From contig OZ234504.1 in the NCBI GenBank assembly GCA_965153455.1, positions 8,928,001 to 8,992,000 on the forward strand: DNA of 64,000 bases, written 5' to 3'. A program made the position numbers and the translations under genes. The notes under the pieces are model-generated. The model saw only the letters and a list, made by a program, of their open reading frames with translations, did no database searches and was not told the origin of the DNA. Numbering within the stretch: position 1 is the first letter of the stretch; every line of letters starts with the position of its first letter. Positions 24,900 to 38,000 of the stretch are shown one piece after another. This DNA comes from Sphagnum compactum. Taxonomy: Eukaryota > Bryophyta > Sphagnopsida > Sphagnales.

Positions 24900-26740
24900 A
24901 GCTACTTATTGCAACCCCCACTTGACTAGTGCACTAATTGGACTCCCAAGTGGGAGCATTAGTGACTTCTGAAACTCATTAGTGATTAATCTTAGTGCTA
25001 CCTCTAACCCTAAAACCTGGCTTTGCCATTAAGTTGCTTTTCAGGTGACTTTTGCAAACATCTTGCAAACATTTTGTTGTCCCTTTTACAAAACAAAAAA
25101 GGTGGGAAGTTTTTAAATCAAGATTAAGATGAATAGAGGGTAAAGAATAAAGACATTTACCAACCCTTCTTACCCTATGAACAAGGTGAATTTTAATCAT
25201 CTACTTCAAATTTCCTTTCCCCATATTGATAGTTTGCAAATCTTGGATATATACCCTTAGTTACCTAATTTGGATATTATACTTTTTACTTTGCTAATAT
25301 GTTCTTTTGAAAATTCATATTTATCCTTATCTAGTTGATATATGAAAATCGATATCCTTGCATTATGAATAAATGAGAGAAAAAAAACAAGTGATCTCTT
25401 AGATAAATGTTTACCATTTAATCATTGATTTTGATAAGGGGGTTTGCATTTTGAATCTATTGATACAAGTCACTCTGAATGATGAAAATTGATGATGATA
25501 GACATCATATGGAGCATATCACATTGAAAAAGAAAACCCATCTTTCGAAGCACCAACTTTAGATGGTGCAATACAAATTCTGAATTTTCCTACCTTGTTC
25601 ACTCACTTTGAGCACATTTGCAACTAAAGAATTAGTCAGACTTGGGAAACATTGGATGTTAATGATGAAGTGACATTTTGGAATAACTCATTCCAAGTGA
25701 GAAAGAGATATATGCATATTAAAGCTATGAGAATATAAAAGAAGTCATCTCACTTGACCATGTTAATGAATTGATTCAACAAAACAATTAGTTTGGATGG
25801 ACTTGGCTTGATATTTGCAAAACCTATTGATCGCCTCAAGATCTTATGTTGGAGTTGTCTTCAGTATGGGTCCAAGAAATTACCATTTCATTTGTAAGAG
25901 AAACTATTAAAGAATGTCCATAATGGAACCTCAATGTGGTCTTAAAAAAAAGGCGTTAGTGTGGTTGAAACATCAAAATTGGCAAAGTATAGGAAATGGG
26001 TCCTAGTGATCGTCTACCTATTAACTCTTGTGCCCAGGTGACTAGACTTATTGTTGTAGAAACCTATGTCAACTATCATGAAGAGTTCTATCACTAATTT
26101 TTTCAGAGCAATGGATGCTTTACAACATGTTGGGAATCGCTAATTGTTGTACATAGACTATAAGTATATTCATGTGGGAAAACAATTTTATCAATCACCA
26201 CACTAACCTTAAAGAGGAGTTGGCCTCACTAACATTATAGTAACCCATGACATAAGGAAACATTGATAAAAGAAGAGTTGAAATCCATGAAAATTGGTTT
26301 GGGTTTCTATCTATTATATATACTTGTGGAATGTTACCTTGTGTATTTACTCAACAATTTGGTGAGTAAAAGCTAGTGAAAATAAGAGTTAAGTTCGAAG
26401 ACATTAATATTTTAAAGGTTCACCATACATTGTTCTCAAATGTGCTTATTTATATCAACTATGATAAAATCAACAAGCAAAATGAATTTCAGGAGTCCTA
26501 GACAATGTTTTTTTTTTCAATTTTGTGATGTTGCTCAACTAGTTCATAGTCCATAGACATATTTAGTCAAATTTGACGATATTCAAAACATATGAAAATT
26601 TAAAATTTTAAGCACCCTTTCATATTGTAAGCAATTGTCACAATTTTTTTCAAGTCATTTTTTAAGGGAATTTATGACAAAATATTTTCAATAAAATATT
26701 TTTCACAAAAATGGCAAAAAATCATCAAAAAAGAAAACTA
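24900..26740. other. Intergenic DNA, no gene seen
   Basis: AT-rich DNA without open frames of interest. The text from about 25.4 to 26.5 kb has more mixed composition than its surroundings and could be a decayed retroelement, but no reverse transcriptase, integrase or LTR motif can be read. Confidence 0.45.
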
Positions 26741-27480
26741 GGGGTATCACAGCTTACATAAGGATTATGTAAGGCTCAACTAAAACCTTACATAAGGAGA
26801 TACCTAAAGGCCTACATAGGTTATAGGAAACCGAACGGTTTATCTAAAGGGCTACTGAGGAAGAGACCTAGGAGCCTACCCAAGTAAGGGGATACTTAAG
26901 GCTAATTAGGGGACTACATAGAGCCTACTTATGGGACTAGTTAAGAATTTCTTAAGTTAAGGGATACCTAGGGATTATTTAAGAGACTACCTAGGATTGA
27001 TTAATAGTGCAAAAGGGGGTTATGTAAGACCTATGCCATAAGGGGCTATCTAAAAGCTATCTAAGCTTGATTCATGGCCTCTATGTGAATCTTATGTACT
27101 TCCTTAAGTATCCCTTCAATATCCCCTAACTTAGATAAGTCCCTAAGTAACCCCTATATAAGCTTTTTGATAGCCCTTATCTTAAATAGCTCATAACGTA
27201 GGTAGACTCCTAGGGGGCTTTTAAGTACTCTTTGAGTAATCCCTAAGTTATTTCAGTAACCCCCTTAAATAACTCCTAGGTATCCCCTAGCATAAGAAGT
27301 ATTTTTATAATCCCCTAGATAGGTCTCTTGGTAGCCTTTAGTAGGGTCATAGGCCCTATGTAATTCCCCATGTAAGTTTTACATTGTACATATCCTACAT
27401 AGGTAGGTTAGTAAATAGGTAGGTAGATAGGTAAGTAACCCATGCATAAGTAGGTGGGTAGCCCATGAATTACATTTTTA
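26740..27480. repeat. Inverted array of a short degenerate repeat (foldback-like)
   Basis: The left half (about 26.76-27.06 kb) is built of words such as AAGGGGATACTTAAGG, GGGATACCTAGGGATTATTT and GACTACCTAGG. The right half (about 27.10-27.46 kb) carries the reverse complements, e.g. TAACTCCTAGGTATCCCCTA and CCCTAAGTAACCCCTA. The units of about 20-25 bp switch strand near 27.06-27.10 kb, so the region could fold into a long imperfect hairpin. It ends in a GTAG-rich stretch (27.40-27.46 kb). No open frame is present. Confidence 0.65.
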
Positions 27481-28019
27481 GCTCATACAAAATGCACTAT
27501 TTTTGCATTCCCATTAGGACAAGTTAAGGATTCTCCATTTACTACATTTGTAAGTGTCTAATGTGTATATACACTTGCTTCACTAGCCCCCCACTTTGTT
27601 CTTGCTTCTCCAACAATGATAAAATATTATACAACCATTTAAACATACCCACTTGCATTCTTATTTTTTTCATTGTATTAATCACTTAAGAAAACCTAAA
27701 CTTATTTTAAAAAGCTTGGCAACTTGGTTCAATTGGAAGAGAAGGGTGGTTTCAATATTTGGTTCTAAATCCAATACTATGGACCTATGACTCATAACTT
27801 GAGGTATGTGTAACATGCAAATGGGGGTAATTTTAGTATGTTTTGAGTACCTCAAAACTTGAGAATCATTCCTTGTTTTCTTATTGTTGTCCACCAAAAT
27901 TTCAATTCTACCAACTTTAGCTTGCTCTTCCTTGGCCTATTTAAAATTTGCTTGGTTTGTGCAAAAAGAGGTTTTCGGAGTGATAGAAAATTTTGCATAC
28001 TTTATATGCTAGCATTTCC

Positions 28020-28360
28020 CTTTTCTATTGTTGGCCTTGCCTACCAAGGGCAAGGATATTGTGTTTAGATTACATTATAGAGTATAGTAGCTTAAGAGAT
28101 TTTGGCCCCTAGATGGTAGGTCTATTTTCATATGAGGATATTCGAAAGATGATGATTTTGGCTTGTGTTGAAACTTGAGATTAGTTATAGAGTTATGTAT
28201 CTTGAAGGGTTTTGGTTTCGTTTAGAGGATTTTTTTGAAGATTATAGTTTTGCATGGTGAAACATTTGAATTTCCATAATTCTTCTTCTTTTGCCTTAAG
28301 ATACTTTTTGTTGTAAATGGCAAGGCCACAGTGTAACACACCCCTTGTTGATATATTAAC
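28020..28360 (+). mobile_element. MITE-like dispersed repeat, copy 2
   Basis: Second, same-orientation copy of the block at 12.73-13.08 kb. It starts TTGTTGGCCTTGCC and ends GGCAAGGCCACAGTG...CACACCCCTTGTTG, with the same 10-base inverted words at both ends. It is shorter by several small deletions, mostly in T-runs and in a duplicated TAATAATAAT stretch present in copy 1. No coding capacity. Confidence 0.6.
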
Positions 28361-29114
28361 GATATCAAAGTCACATTCAGCTGGTCCATTTTGCTTCATC
28401 TAACTTAAGATCAAATGAAAAAAAGTGGACAATTTTAGTTTAGAATGCTCCCCATGACCAAATTATACAAATGGGTGAAATTGATCTAGTCAAAATTGTG
28501 TAAGCAAAGCTATAATTAAAAACAAGCTAAATGAACTCAAGCAAATGTCTTACAGAATTATCACACGAGATCACAAAGCTAATGAACAATGTTTATATAC
28601 TTCAGTATAATATTGTGGATCAGAATAATATCTTTGGCACTTTGTACTCAAACATGTCGACTGAAACTATCCTGCACCTATCCTGCACATATAATGCATG
28701 CGCCGAGTTTGAAGGCACTCACTTGGATTTAATATTAAGAAATGCGAAAGCATGGAATCATCATAATATGCAAAATATATTAAAGTTTAGGAACACTAAA
28801 AATCCTTGATTATAACAAGAAGATCACAACAATGATGTCAAATATACACTTCCATTTTCAATCTGAAAAACACTTTGTTTCAGCACTCCACAATTGACAC
28901 ATAGTCATGTGCCTCGTCACATACATATATATGACCAAATTTACAATAATCTTGAAACACCGAAATATAACATACAGAGTAAGAAGTCATTATGTTCAAA
29001 GCAAAATGTATTAACACATTTGAAAGTCCTGTAGGGAAGTCTATTCCAATACGCTAGTGAAAATTCATAGCATATGCATAATGACCTTGCATTCAAGGGT
29101 GAAATATATGCCAA
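28361..29114. other. Region between the MITE-like copy and the CCD gene
   Basis: No gene is supported. The right part should contain the 3' UTR and polyadenylation site of the minus-strand dioxygenase gene, but no single convincing signal stands out. Confidence 0.4.
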
Positions 29115-32100
29115 CTATTTTGGTGAATTATACCTCTGGTTGTCGAGTTGTTCCTGCATACAACACAACTTGTTAGGTGGTCCAGAAGGAATTTTTGCAG
29201 TTTCAAGTTAATGACTTTCCAAGAACAAGATTCTCCTTGAAGGACAATTCCTGACAGAAGAGATTGATACACAAATGGGGCAATTACTAGCAATATGAAT
29301 AAATATTATTATGGGTTTTCTGTTACTTCTGTAAGAGCTACCAAAAGGAGGCAAGGGTGCAAACCTGAGAGACAAAAATTGAATGGAATCCAGCAGGCAC
29401 CCTTGTTGGTAAATTTACAACTCCTACTGGTTCAGATGCCATTGTTTTGGCGTCAATAATCACTGTTTCAGATTTTCTGCACAGTGTAAAATCTTGATTA
29501 GGCATTCACCAATATTTCTTTTTTATCATCCATGAATTGTAGTTTTTCTATTGCATAAGTGCTTTATCCAAGTCACACATTCACATTAAGAAAACATGTG
29601 TTGGGTGGAAATTTAGCTTCTTAAGATTTCCTCCAATATGGCCAAGTGTACACCCGAAGTACCACCATTTAGATGTTCCATGGCATCTCCAGGCTTAAGA
29701 CTAAATTGAAGCAATTGGAAAAATGATGTCAGGAAAACATACCCTTTGTTCTCATCATACACAAAGCAAATGAGGTAACCATCATCTTCAGGAATTTCCT
29801 TGTCAACCACACGAGGGACAAAAAGAGGTTCTGACCCCCATCGCCCATCTCCATGAACAAACAAACCTATGATGTTCCCCCCAATTTTCAGATCTCTTGT
29901 GTTAAGCTCAGGTTCCAAAGCTAAATCAAACTTAGCCACTCCAACAATCTTCATCTCCTTGTCAAATATTGATACATATGCATATCTTTGCTTCCTGCAA
30001 AATTTGTCAAACTTTTCATAAGTTTTGCCACAATTAAAACAACAAGTTATGTAAGCTTTGAACCTTGAAAGTGGGCATGAAATTGCCATAACTAAACCCT
30101 TCACTTTCATTTGCTTTTGACTTTGATGATGGAGAAAGTGAGATTATATGTCGATCATCCAAAGATGAAAGCTTTTCAATCGCATCAACTACCCTGCAAT
30201 GGTATGTAAGAAACCTCTATGTTGAGCCCATATCCACAACATGATTCAATTTGGAGTGTCATCACAAAAGGATAGACCCAAAATGCATCTTTGGCAAGCC
30301 TTCAAATTACCTGCCAATGTAATTGTCATTGATCCTTGGAAACTCAATAGTCAACGTTGACAATTGCCTTTGTGTTGTTTCACTTGTCTTGAGATTCATC
30401 TTGAACTCATACCTATACTCAAATATTTGCATTTTGGTGAGTGGCCATAACTCAATGAAAATGGTGTTATTCATTACTTTGAAGACAAGACAATATTGGC
30501 AGATTTTGGTAAGGTCTAACCCTTACCAATTGAACTCCAAATCACCAAGGTTACAGATTGTTGAATCACCAACCAAATGATTTTCCTAAATGGTACAAAT
30601 GAAGACTTACAATTGAGGTCGAGATTCCTCATATTTGTCTTCATCAAATGCTGCAAAAAGGCTGAAGTTATATGTTGGCCAACGGCATGCGATCAAGACA
30701 ACTTCATCGCCCTCTTCCCATGCATTGACTAATAAGCACACAACAACATCCAAACAATGTGACTTAACCTTGCAATGGCCACAACACAATTGAATGTAAG
30801 ACACATTCAAAAATCATTGCAAATCTATAAATAAGTTCAAGACCACAACATTAAACAAGACGAGCCCATATACAATGTGATGTCATATTACAAGATAGAG
30901 GGTCATTACATATTGAGCAAAATGGAAACAAATGTCTTTTGAAATGAGGTTGGATTCATTCATGACAACTTGACCCATTATGATTGAATTCACAAAATGG
31001 AAGTGATGAATATGACAAGCTACCAAGTACGTACCAGTGTGGAAGATCATGCAAGGAGGGATTGTGAACCAACGGATTTGGGACTCATTCTTGGCATATC
31101 GTGGAAGTAACCCCAACCGTGCTTCTTTGCTTGGGTCAAATTGGAAAAGATGTTTGCCTTCAAACAAGGACTGAATCATAAACATGATGTCAATAATTCA
31201 AGTAAATGTTGATAAAATTTTATTCTAAACTAGTTCCTAGTTGAAAATATATCTTGAAGGAGTTGGCATGTAGGGACCATATAGGCTTATTGACTAATGC
31301 CCTATTTGGCTCCATAAAATGTGTAATCACAAGCTTTGTGAATGTTCATGTTGATAGATGTTACACACCTTTGCATTCATCATGAAACAAAGATCCAAGA
31401 ATATAGCGTAGTTCTCCGTGATGGCAAAGTCATGCATAAAAACACACTCTGGTATAGTAATAGGCACTGGCTCTAACAAAACCCCTTCTTTAGAGAACAT
31501 CTGATAGGTGAGGTATGGGGGCTCCATTTGCTTCCAATAGAAACCAAACATCTCTCCTGCATCACAACCATTGTGCAGTGGAAGTAAAACTCCACCCCTG
31601 ATACTTCTTTCATACTTGATAACACATTAAGATACACAATTACCTTGCATGAACTTGGATATGCATCAGCAATTAGATGAGTTGTATTTAAAATTGTAAA
31701 ACTCTGCCACAACCAAAGTTTCTAATTTTTGCAACTTGGGGTTGGATATCAAACCTGTGACAGGATCAATTTTAGGGTGAGCAGTGAAACGGTCCGCCAA
31801 TGTACCATAGTCCTCTCGTCCAATTGTCTCCAAATCACCATCTTCCAGCACCTTGATTATATCTGCCAAGATCATCCTTGCGATCACTCTTCCCAAACAC
31901 TCATGCATACTAATGAAAGGACCAACTTCACAAAAAGAAACATGAAACATCATATTATTCTCAAGGGAACATTCTTTATGTAACAATCCCAAAACTAGTT
32001 CTCTTGTGAATGAGAAGCTTAACTTGACAAAATTCTGACCTACCTATCCTGCATTTGAGATTGCAATGTAAATCAATTGCAATATTGACATAGACCACAA

Positions 32101-34676
32101 GTGTATAGTTCCATTTATAAAAGATGTATGCAAGTCACCTCACAGTGCACAATTGAAGGTCAAGGAACTCACAGGGCTTATCAGCCTCATGCAAAGCAAG
32201 TAACTTCTTGTTGTGGTACACAAGAGCAGTGTTTGCTGCAACATGCCCAATAACTTTCAAGTATTACCAAAAGCCCTATTCTTATGTTTCTCAACCAAGT
32301 TGGGTTCTCAACATAGTTGTTGGTAAGGTCAATAGGTATCTATATTTATGTGCACTCCTTTTGGGAGATGAAAGTTCAAGGGAGGCTAATAAATTTGTTT
32401 CCAATAGCTTAGGATCAGGCTACATGATCATCACACAATGTAATAAAGCCCATGCAAGATACCCTATTCAATACAAGGAAAAGTATACACATGTTATTGT
32501 AGCAAGTGTTTTCCATAAGAAGCCCCCACATTCAAGTTGAATATATCAAAATTTACCCTCTTACCAATACTTAAGCACAAAGCATCTCATGAGATAGTGA
32601 CACAAATTGAAAGAAAAGGCTTGTCAACTACGAACATACCTGTTGCCATTCCATTTGAAATGTCAAGGACCCCTAACTTAACTCGGAGGTTATGAAGTAA
32701 GCCGAAAGCAATGCCCTTCTTGCCATACATATCCCCAGCCTGTGACATTTCAAAGCATATTATCTATATTTTCATCATGTCTTCTGGATCTTTGTTCATG
32801 TTGTGATGTTGTTCCATGTGTAGCCCACAATGTGATTCAAAAGGTTCATGTCACATGCCCCAAGTAAACAATTGCACACAACCAAACCCTAGCAAAACGC
32901 ATTGCCAAGGAGCAGTATTCCAGAATGACATCCAGGGCTAGTGGCACATTGTTGGCAAGTAAATGATTCCTGGTCCACATGTTGTTTGGCATCAAGAGAC
33001 TTGCCTTCACAAATTTTGCTGCACCATAATACTCCTCTTGTTGTAATTTGGAGGTTTTGACAAAGCGTGCAACATATGTGGCCTTCCCATCCTTAATGTT
33101 CAATCCATGTAGTAGCCTGCAGGAAACTTAGCAGCACCTTATCCCAATCAACTCTTTCTTTCAACTAATTGGGTGCACAGGTGATCACTCACATATTTGT
33201 GTTATCAACTCCTCCACAAACAGATCCATTTAATCTATGAGTTTGAAGTTGCATCTTCACCTAAAAGAACAGCTACTAATCTTTTAATCAAAGGATGCCT
33301 GATGGTGCAAGAATCAGACAGGACTGTACTAATGTACAACTGTGTGATTAAAGAGATGGAAAGCTGATGCTAGACACGACCGTTAAATCTCATCAGAATT
33401 TGAAGCAGCAAACAACGATTCTTGAATTTGCAAGTCTCAATTAATTGCTTGCGACAATTAGAAAGGGTAGTCCAGAAGGAGGGCTTCACAAAATTCAAAT
33501 GAGCTTGTAAATGAGTTGACATAGAATGAAATAAGTCAAAGGCATCGTACCCGTCTCCATCAAACCTGCACACAGGACAATAGATATTCCAAAATTCATT
33601 CACTGACAAGACTAATGGACAAACTGTAGGAAGTTCTAAGTTGCACAATTTGTGTGTGTATGTCCGTAGGGGGAAATACCACTTAAGGCACACACATGCA
33701 CACAAGTCTAGAGATTTTTTTCTCTTTGGTTTACAATTCTTCAAAAGAGTCAAAAGTTCTTGGATCAAGCAAGAACGTAAATCTTTTGCATATATAATCA
33801 GACCCATCAAGATGACAGAACAATCAAGCCAAAAACATGCATACATACCTACATCCTTTGCAGAGTTAAAAAGAACTCTGCTGAGAGAGAGAGAGAGAGA
33901 GAGAGCACAACAAGCTGGCTGTTCCAACATGCAATGGAACCCTTCAGCAGATGGCGAAAGAATGAAACGTGAAAAGGCTTTGGAACCCATCGTTAATTAC
34001 CAATGGTATTTGGAAACTGGACTGAATCTTGGATTTGGTACCACTTGCACAAACTCCCCATTCAAGCATTCCTTTGAAAACAGAAATGGACACAAGAAGC
34101 TCAGGTTTGCCAATATCTCATTTCTCACACCTCTGCCTGCTTTTTTACCTCAAGGATGATCAGATGTTCTAAAGCAAAATTGCTGAAACACCAGTTTCTC
34201 ATTCAACCTAATTTGCTTTGACAAGTACACAGTTGCAAAAATATTGATCTATCCAGCAGAAAGCAAATGATCAGCCTAGAAGAACAAAAAGGGAATTGTG
34301 ACCTGGACAAACCCCATTTCTGCAACAAACTCACAGGAATTGATCCAGAGACTGTGAGGCCGGAAGCCGGGTCTGTCTCGCTAGCCACTGGTCCGAAGTA
34401 GCCGGTAAGAAAGTAATGCGGATCGCCTGCTGCTGCACCAGCGTCCTCGGAGTCTGCGAACATCCATACAAGGATTTTTTCCAAATAATCGCACAGCAAG
34501 GCTGCTGCCGAGGCACCCAATGGAAACTTCTTCAGATTCTTTGAAGTAGTTGTCTTACTGCTTAATCCTCCTCCGCTACCATTGAGCTTGAGCTGCTGCT
34601 GCTGCTTGTAGGGAGAGAAGAAAGTGGCAGCAGATTGGAGTACAGCAGAAGATGGACCATCTGATAGCTTACCCAT
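29115..34676 (-). CDS. CCD1: Carotenoid cleavage dioxygenase, CCD1 type
   Basis: Fourteen exons join in phase: 34676-34335, 34071-34001, 33565-33551, 33116-33005, 32739-32640, 32235-32173, 31862-31755, 31556-31369, 31170-31035, 30728-30611, 30412-30311, 29994-29743, 29476-29365, 29153-29115. They give 585 aa. The enzyme family uses Fe(II) and O2 to cleave double bonds of carotenoids and apocarotenoids; CCD1 members are usually cytosolic and release volatiles such as ionones. All four iron-ligand His contexts are present: [33 protein letters not shown] and PAGFHSIFV. Other family blocks include [35 protein letters not shown] and [16 protein letters not shown]. Oddities: the usual RVGPNP reads QVVPNP, and the residue before YHWFDGDG is Lys, not Gly. 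The N-terminus is about 45 residues longer than usual, Ser/Lys/Gln-rich and possibly disordered; no clear transit peptide. One intron has a GC donor and exon 3 is 15 nt. No break is seen. Confidence 0.9.
33882..33905 (+). repeat. (GA)n microsatellite in CCD intron 2
   Basis: Twelve GA units inside the intron between coding exons 2 and 3 of the dioxygenase gene. Confidence 0.85.
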
Positions 34677-34968
34677 TTGCAACAACAACAAGTATATGCA
34701 AGCAAGCTAATTTCCCTTCTTTCTTTTGGTCGCTACTGCAGCACATTCAGAAGCTTTCAAGCAGCGAAGAAGAATTCGAGGCTGGCAGGGATCTTACGCA
34801 ATCACAACCTTGTCACCTACGTAACATCCCCTCTTCCCCCGCCCTCGGCGTCGGACCAGCGCCAGCCTCGTACTAAATTTGTACTGCACTGTTTTTCTTT
34901 CTCGTGAATTTATCTTCTTCTTTATTCTTTCCTGCCCTTTTTGAAAACAATTTGTGAAAATGCACCCA

Positions 34969-34978
34969 CCCACGTGGG
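34969..34978. promoter_or_regulatory. G-box-like palindrome upstream of the CCD gene
   Basis: CCCACGTGGG contains the CACGTG core and lies about 295 bases upstream of the dioxygenase start codon, in the expected promoter or leader. Such sites bind bZIP and bHLH factors (light, ABA). Function here is inferred from sequence and position only. Confidence 0.45.
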
Positions 34979-35099
34979 GGTATCTTTACCTTTTTGAGTG
35001 AGGTCTAAAATAAATAAATAAATGTGGAATAATAATTTATGCTTATTGAGGCCTCCCTCCCTCCGCTGCTTTTTACATCCCCCGGAATCCCCAGATGCT

Positions 35100-38000
35100 T
35101 GCCATGGGTTGTATCCAGGAACGAATCAACTTAATGTGTAAATCTTACACACGTTCAAAATAAAATAAATTTTTAATAATGAATGCACTAATGAATAATC
35201 AAAACATGAAAGTTGGGTTCATATGGTATAGAATTTCATGTTTTCGGAAGTAGAATCATCATGGTCATAGCAAACACAATTATGGTACATGACAAGATCA
35301 CCTTTGGCTCGTAGTAAAAATTTCAAAAGATGGTTGTTACAATGTTGTTATTTCAAAGGTTCTCTCTCACTATTTTTTTTTACCCTTCTTGTTTTGCGAC
35401 CCACATTGACCCAAATATAATTACAAAAATTTTGACATTTCTTTGACCCACTAATTACCAAACTAATTACATGGACAAATTTTTTTGAGAATATTCTATC
35501 AAGTTCACGCTCACTTGCTCATTGTTGACGTTGACTTGCTCATAGCTCACAAAATAGCATCCTGATTTGATCTTGCAACCAAAGTTGGGGCAAGGTACAA
35601 AAGAAATGAACCAAAAATAAACTAAAATAATAGAAGAACTTAAACACATTGAGGGAATGAAAAGGAAGCAATAATAAAATTCTTGGGATGAACTCTCGAG
35701 CATTAAAAATCCCAAAATGTTTGGAACCTTTGGGACAAAAGTGAAAGGGGTAAACTTTATTCAAATCAAGAATTTTTTATACCATTGGGACATCCTCAAA
35801 GTTTAAATATTGAAAGTGAATTCATATTTTTTATTTTGAATTGTGAATTAAGAATTATAGTCAACAGAAGGGCTGAAACTCAAATTAATGGTTTGATTCC
35901 AACTACTAAAACCCAAGTAAAAGGGGTCAAATGACCTTTCATACAATTGCAAGACATGGCATTGAAAAAATCTCATCAAGGTTACAATTTTGTAGATTGA
36001 AACTTTTTAATTAAAATTCATATGAAAAAATTATGAACGTGTGAAATGGTGGGACTCATAACCTAGGAATTTTACGACTCCCACTAAAATCCTAAACATT
36101 TAAATTATTTCAATATTATAAGGAGGAAGGTAGTGATCTCTTTTTTCAAGTTTAAACCATGTGAATGTAATGAATCCAAAGCAAGTATGTGATCCAAAGT
36201 CAATTCCATTTGCACTAACACTTGTATTGTTTAACTTGTGTAAGTGATTTGTCCATGAGATGTTCATCACCTTGTCATTTCATCTTAGTCCTCACCTCAA
36301 AACTTACACACACCTTTTTTTTAAAAAATACATGGAGTTAATGAATGTGTCTCCCAAGTTTTCCTTCCCTTCATCTTTTTCCCATTGTTGTCACTTTGAG
36401 GGGTTCATCTTTGATAATTAAAAAAAAATTAAAGGTGAATCACCTAAAGCAAGTGCATTCTTTGCTCATTTCTAAAGTTATTTTTAATAACACAAGGGCG
36501 ACAAAGAGAGAATGAAAAATAATAGAAAGAAAAAAACAACAGCATAAGGAGATGCAATGGCAATAGTAAATAAATGCAACATTGAAAGTTGCAAATCAAA
36601 ACAAGAGGAAGGCAACATTGTGGAGGAAAAAGGCACATACATATGAGGAAGAAACTTTTTTAAATGAAAATCAAAAAATGAGAGAAAAGAAGAAAGGAAG
36701 GGAAGAATCACCACAATAAGCAACAAGTTTTTAACAAATGCCCAAAATGAAACCAATGTTGAGGGTGTGGTGGTGGTTGTAGGAGAACGACCTCAATGGG
36801 CAATAATGGTGGGACTATAGGACATTTTTCAGGTGCATTAGGGAAACATTCAAGTAGAGTCAATGGTGGATTTTTTCCATGGCTTGAAGGAGGTAGATGT
36901 TGATAGGATCAAGGTGAAGGTGCAAAGGAAGAGAATTGAGATTATTGAGGTAATCAAGAATACATTAAAATTACCATGAGATGTTCCAAATCCTACCAAG
37001 GTGGAAGTAACTAAGGTTGTTCTTCACATGGTGTGGAGGGTGGCAAAAGCTAGTAGAGAACGGTGGCATGTGAACAATACATTACAAAAATTCATGGTCT
37101 TTCAAACTATCAAAGTTGATTACCTTATCCATTTTGACTCTTGAATGTGTATTTTTTGACTAGAAGCTTACAGCATTAATGACACATATAACATTTGATT
37201 GGTTAGCTTTTGATTAGAGTGATTTATTTTACTATATGTTACATGAAACCTCTAATAAAGAGGGACTAAAAAATGACATATGTGATCAAAACTTTCCTAG
37301 AGCTTAGTTAAAAAGGAAACATCATTAATCATTACCCATACTAGCTAGGTACCCTAACTATGTCTTATAACTTAATCCCCCATATTTAGAAAACCATATG
37401 TCTACTAAACTTAGTTAACATATGACTAGCCATGGTAAATTTAAATACTTGTTCATTAATTTTGCCATCCAACATGCCAGCATGTAGCTTCACGCAAAAC
37501 TAAGTATAACAAATTGGGTCATGTAAGTGCAATTCATTTACACTTCGCACCCTATCACATCTAGTCACCCACATTATGCTTACATGCATTAGTTCAAACT
37601 GCCACTTTCAAGATTCCATGGCTAGTTGCCCCTCCCATATTAAAGTTTATGTTGCTAATTAATCATGGTAGTTGACATAATTAATCTCTCAATTGTAGTC
37701 TTCTGGGGTTCATTCAACCAAGACTTTACTACTCAACTCCTCACTTGTACTATGCGTTGCAGAAGAATCTCTTCTCATAGATAGAGTCCATCACTTTCCT
37801 AAAAACCAATGTTTTGAAGGATGTGGACAAAAATCAAAATAGACTCAAGGATGGTTTAGGGTTTAGGGTTTGAAAAGTAATAGAATACCAAAATACAAGG
37901 GTACAATTCAATCGAAGGCGCAAGATTTAGGAGTACACACACATCACCTAAATAACCTAATTAAGATAACTACCAAGAAGATAATGATCATAAAACTCAG

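Noticed and set aside
25400-26540. Possible decayed retrotransposon
   Set aside because: No reverse transcriptase, integrase, primer-binding site or LTR pair could be read; composition alone is not enough.
30000-30200. Protein-like frame ([15 protein letters not shown]...) between CCD exons
   Set aside because: The CCD homology joins directly from IG to RKQRYAYV with matching phase, so this is intron.
33370-33990. 206-codon minus-strand frame
   Set aside because: It reads through intron sequence around the 15-nt CCD exon and contains the (GA)n run; only the FDGDG part is coding.
37855-37872. TTTAGGG repeats, possible interstitial telomere
   Set aside because: Only two and a half units; short telo-boxes are common in plant intergenic DNA.
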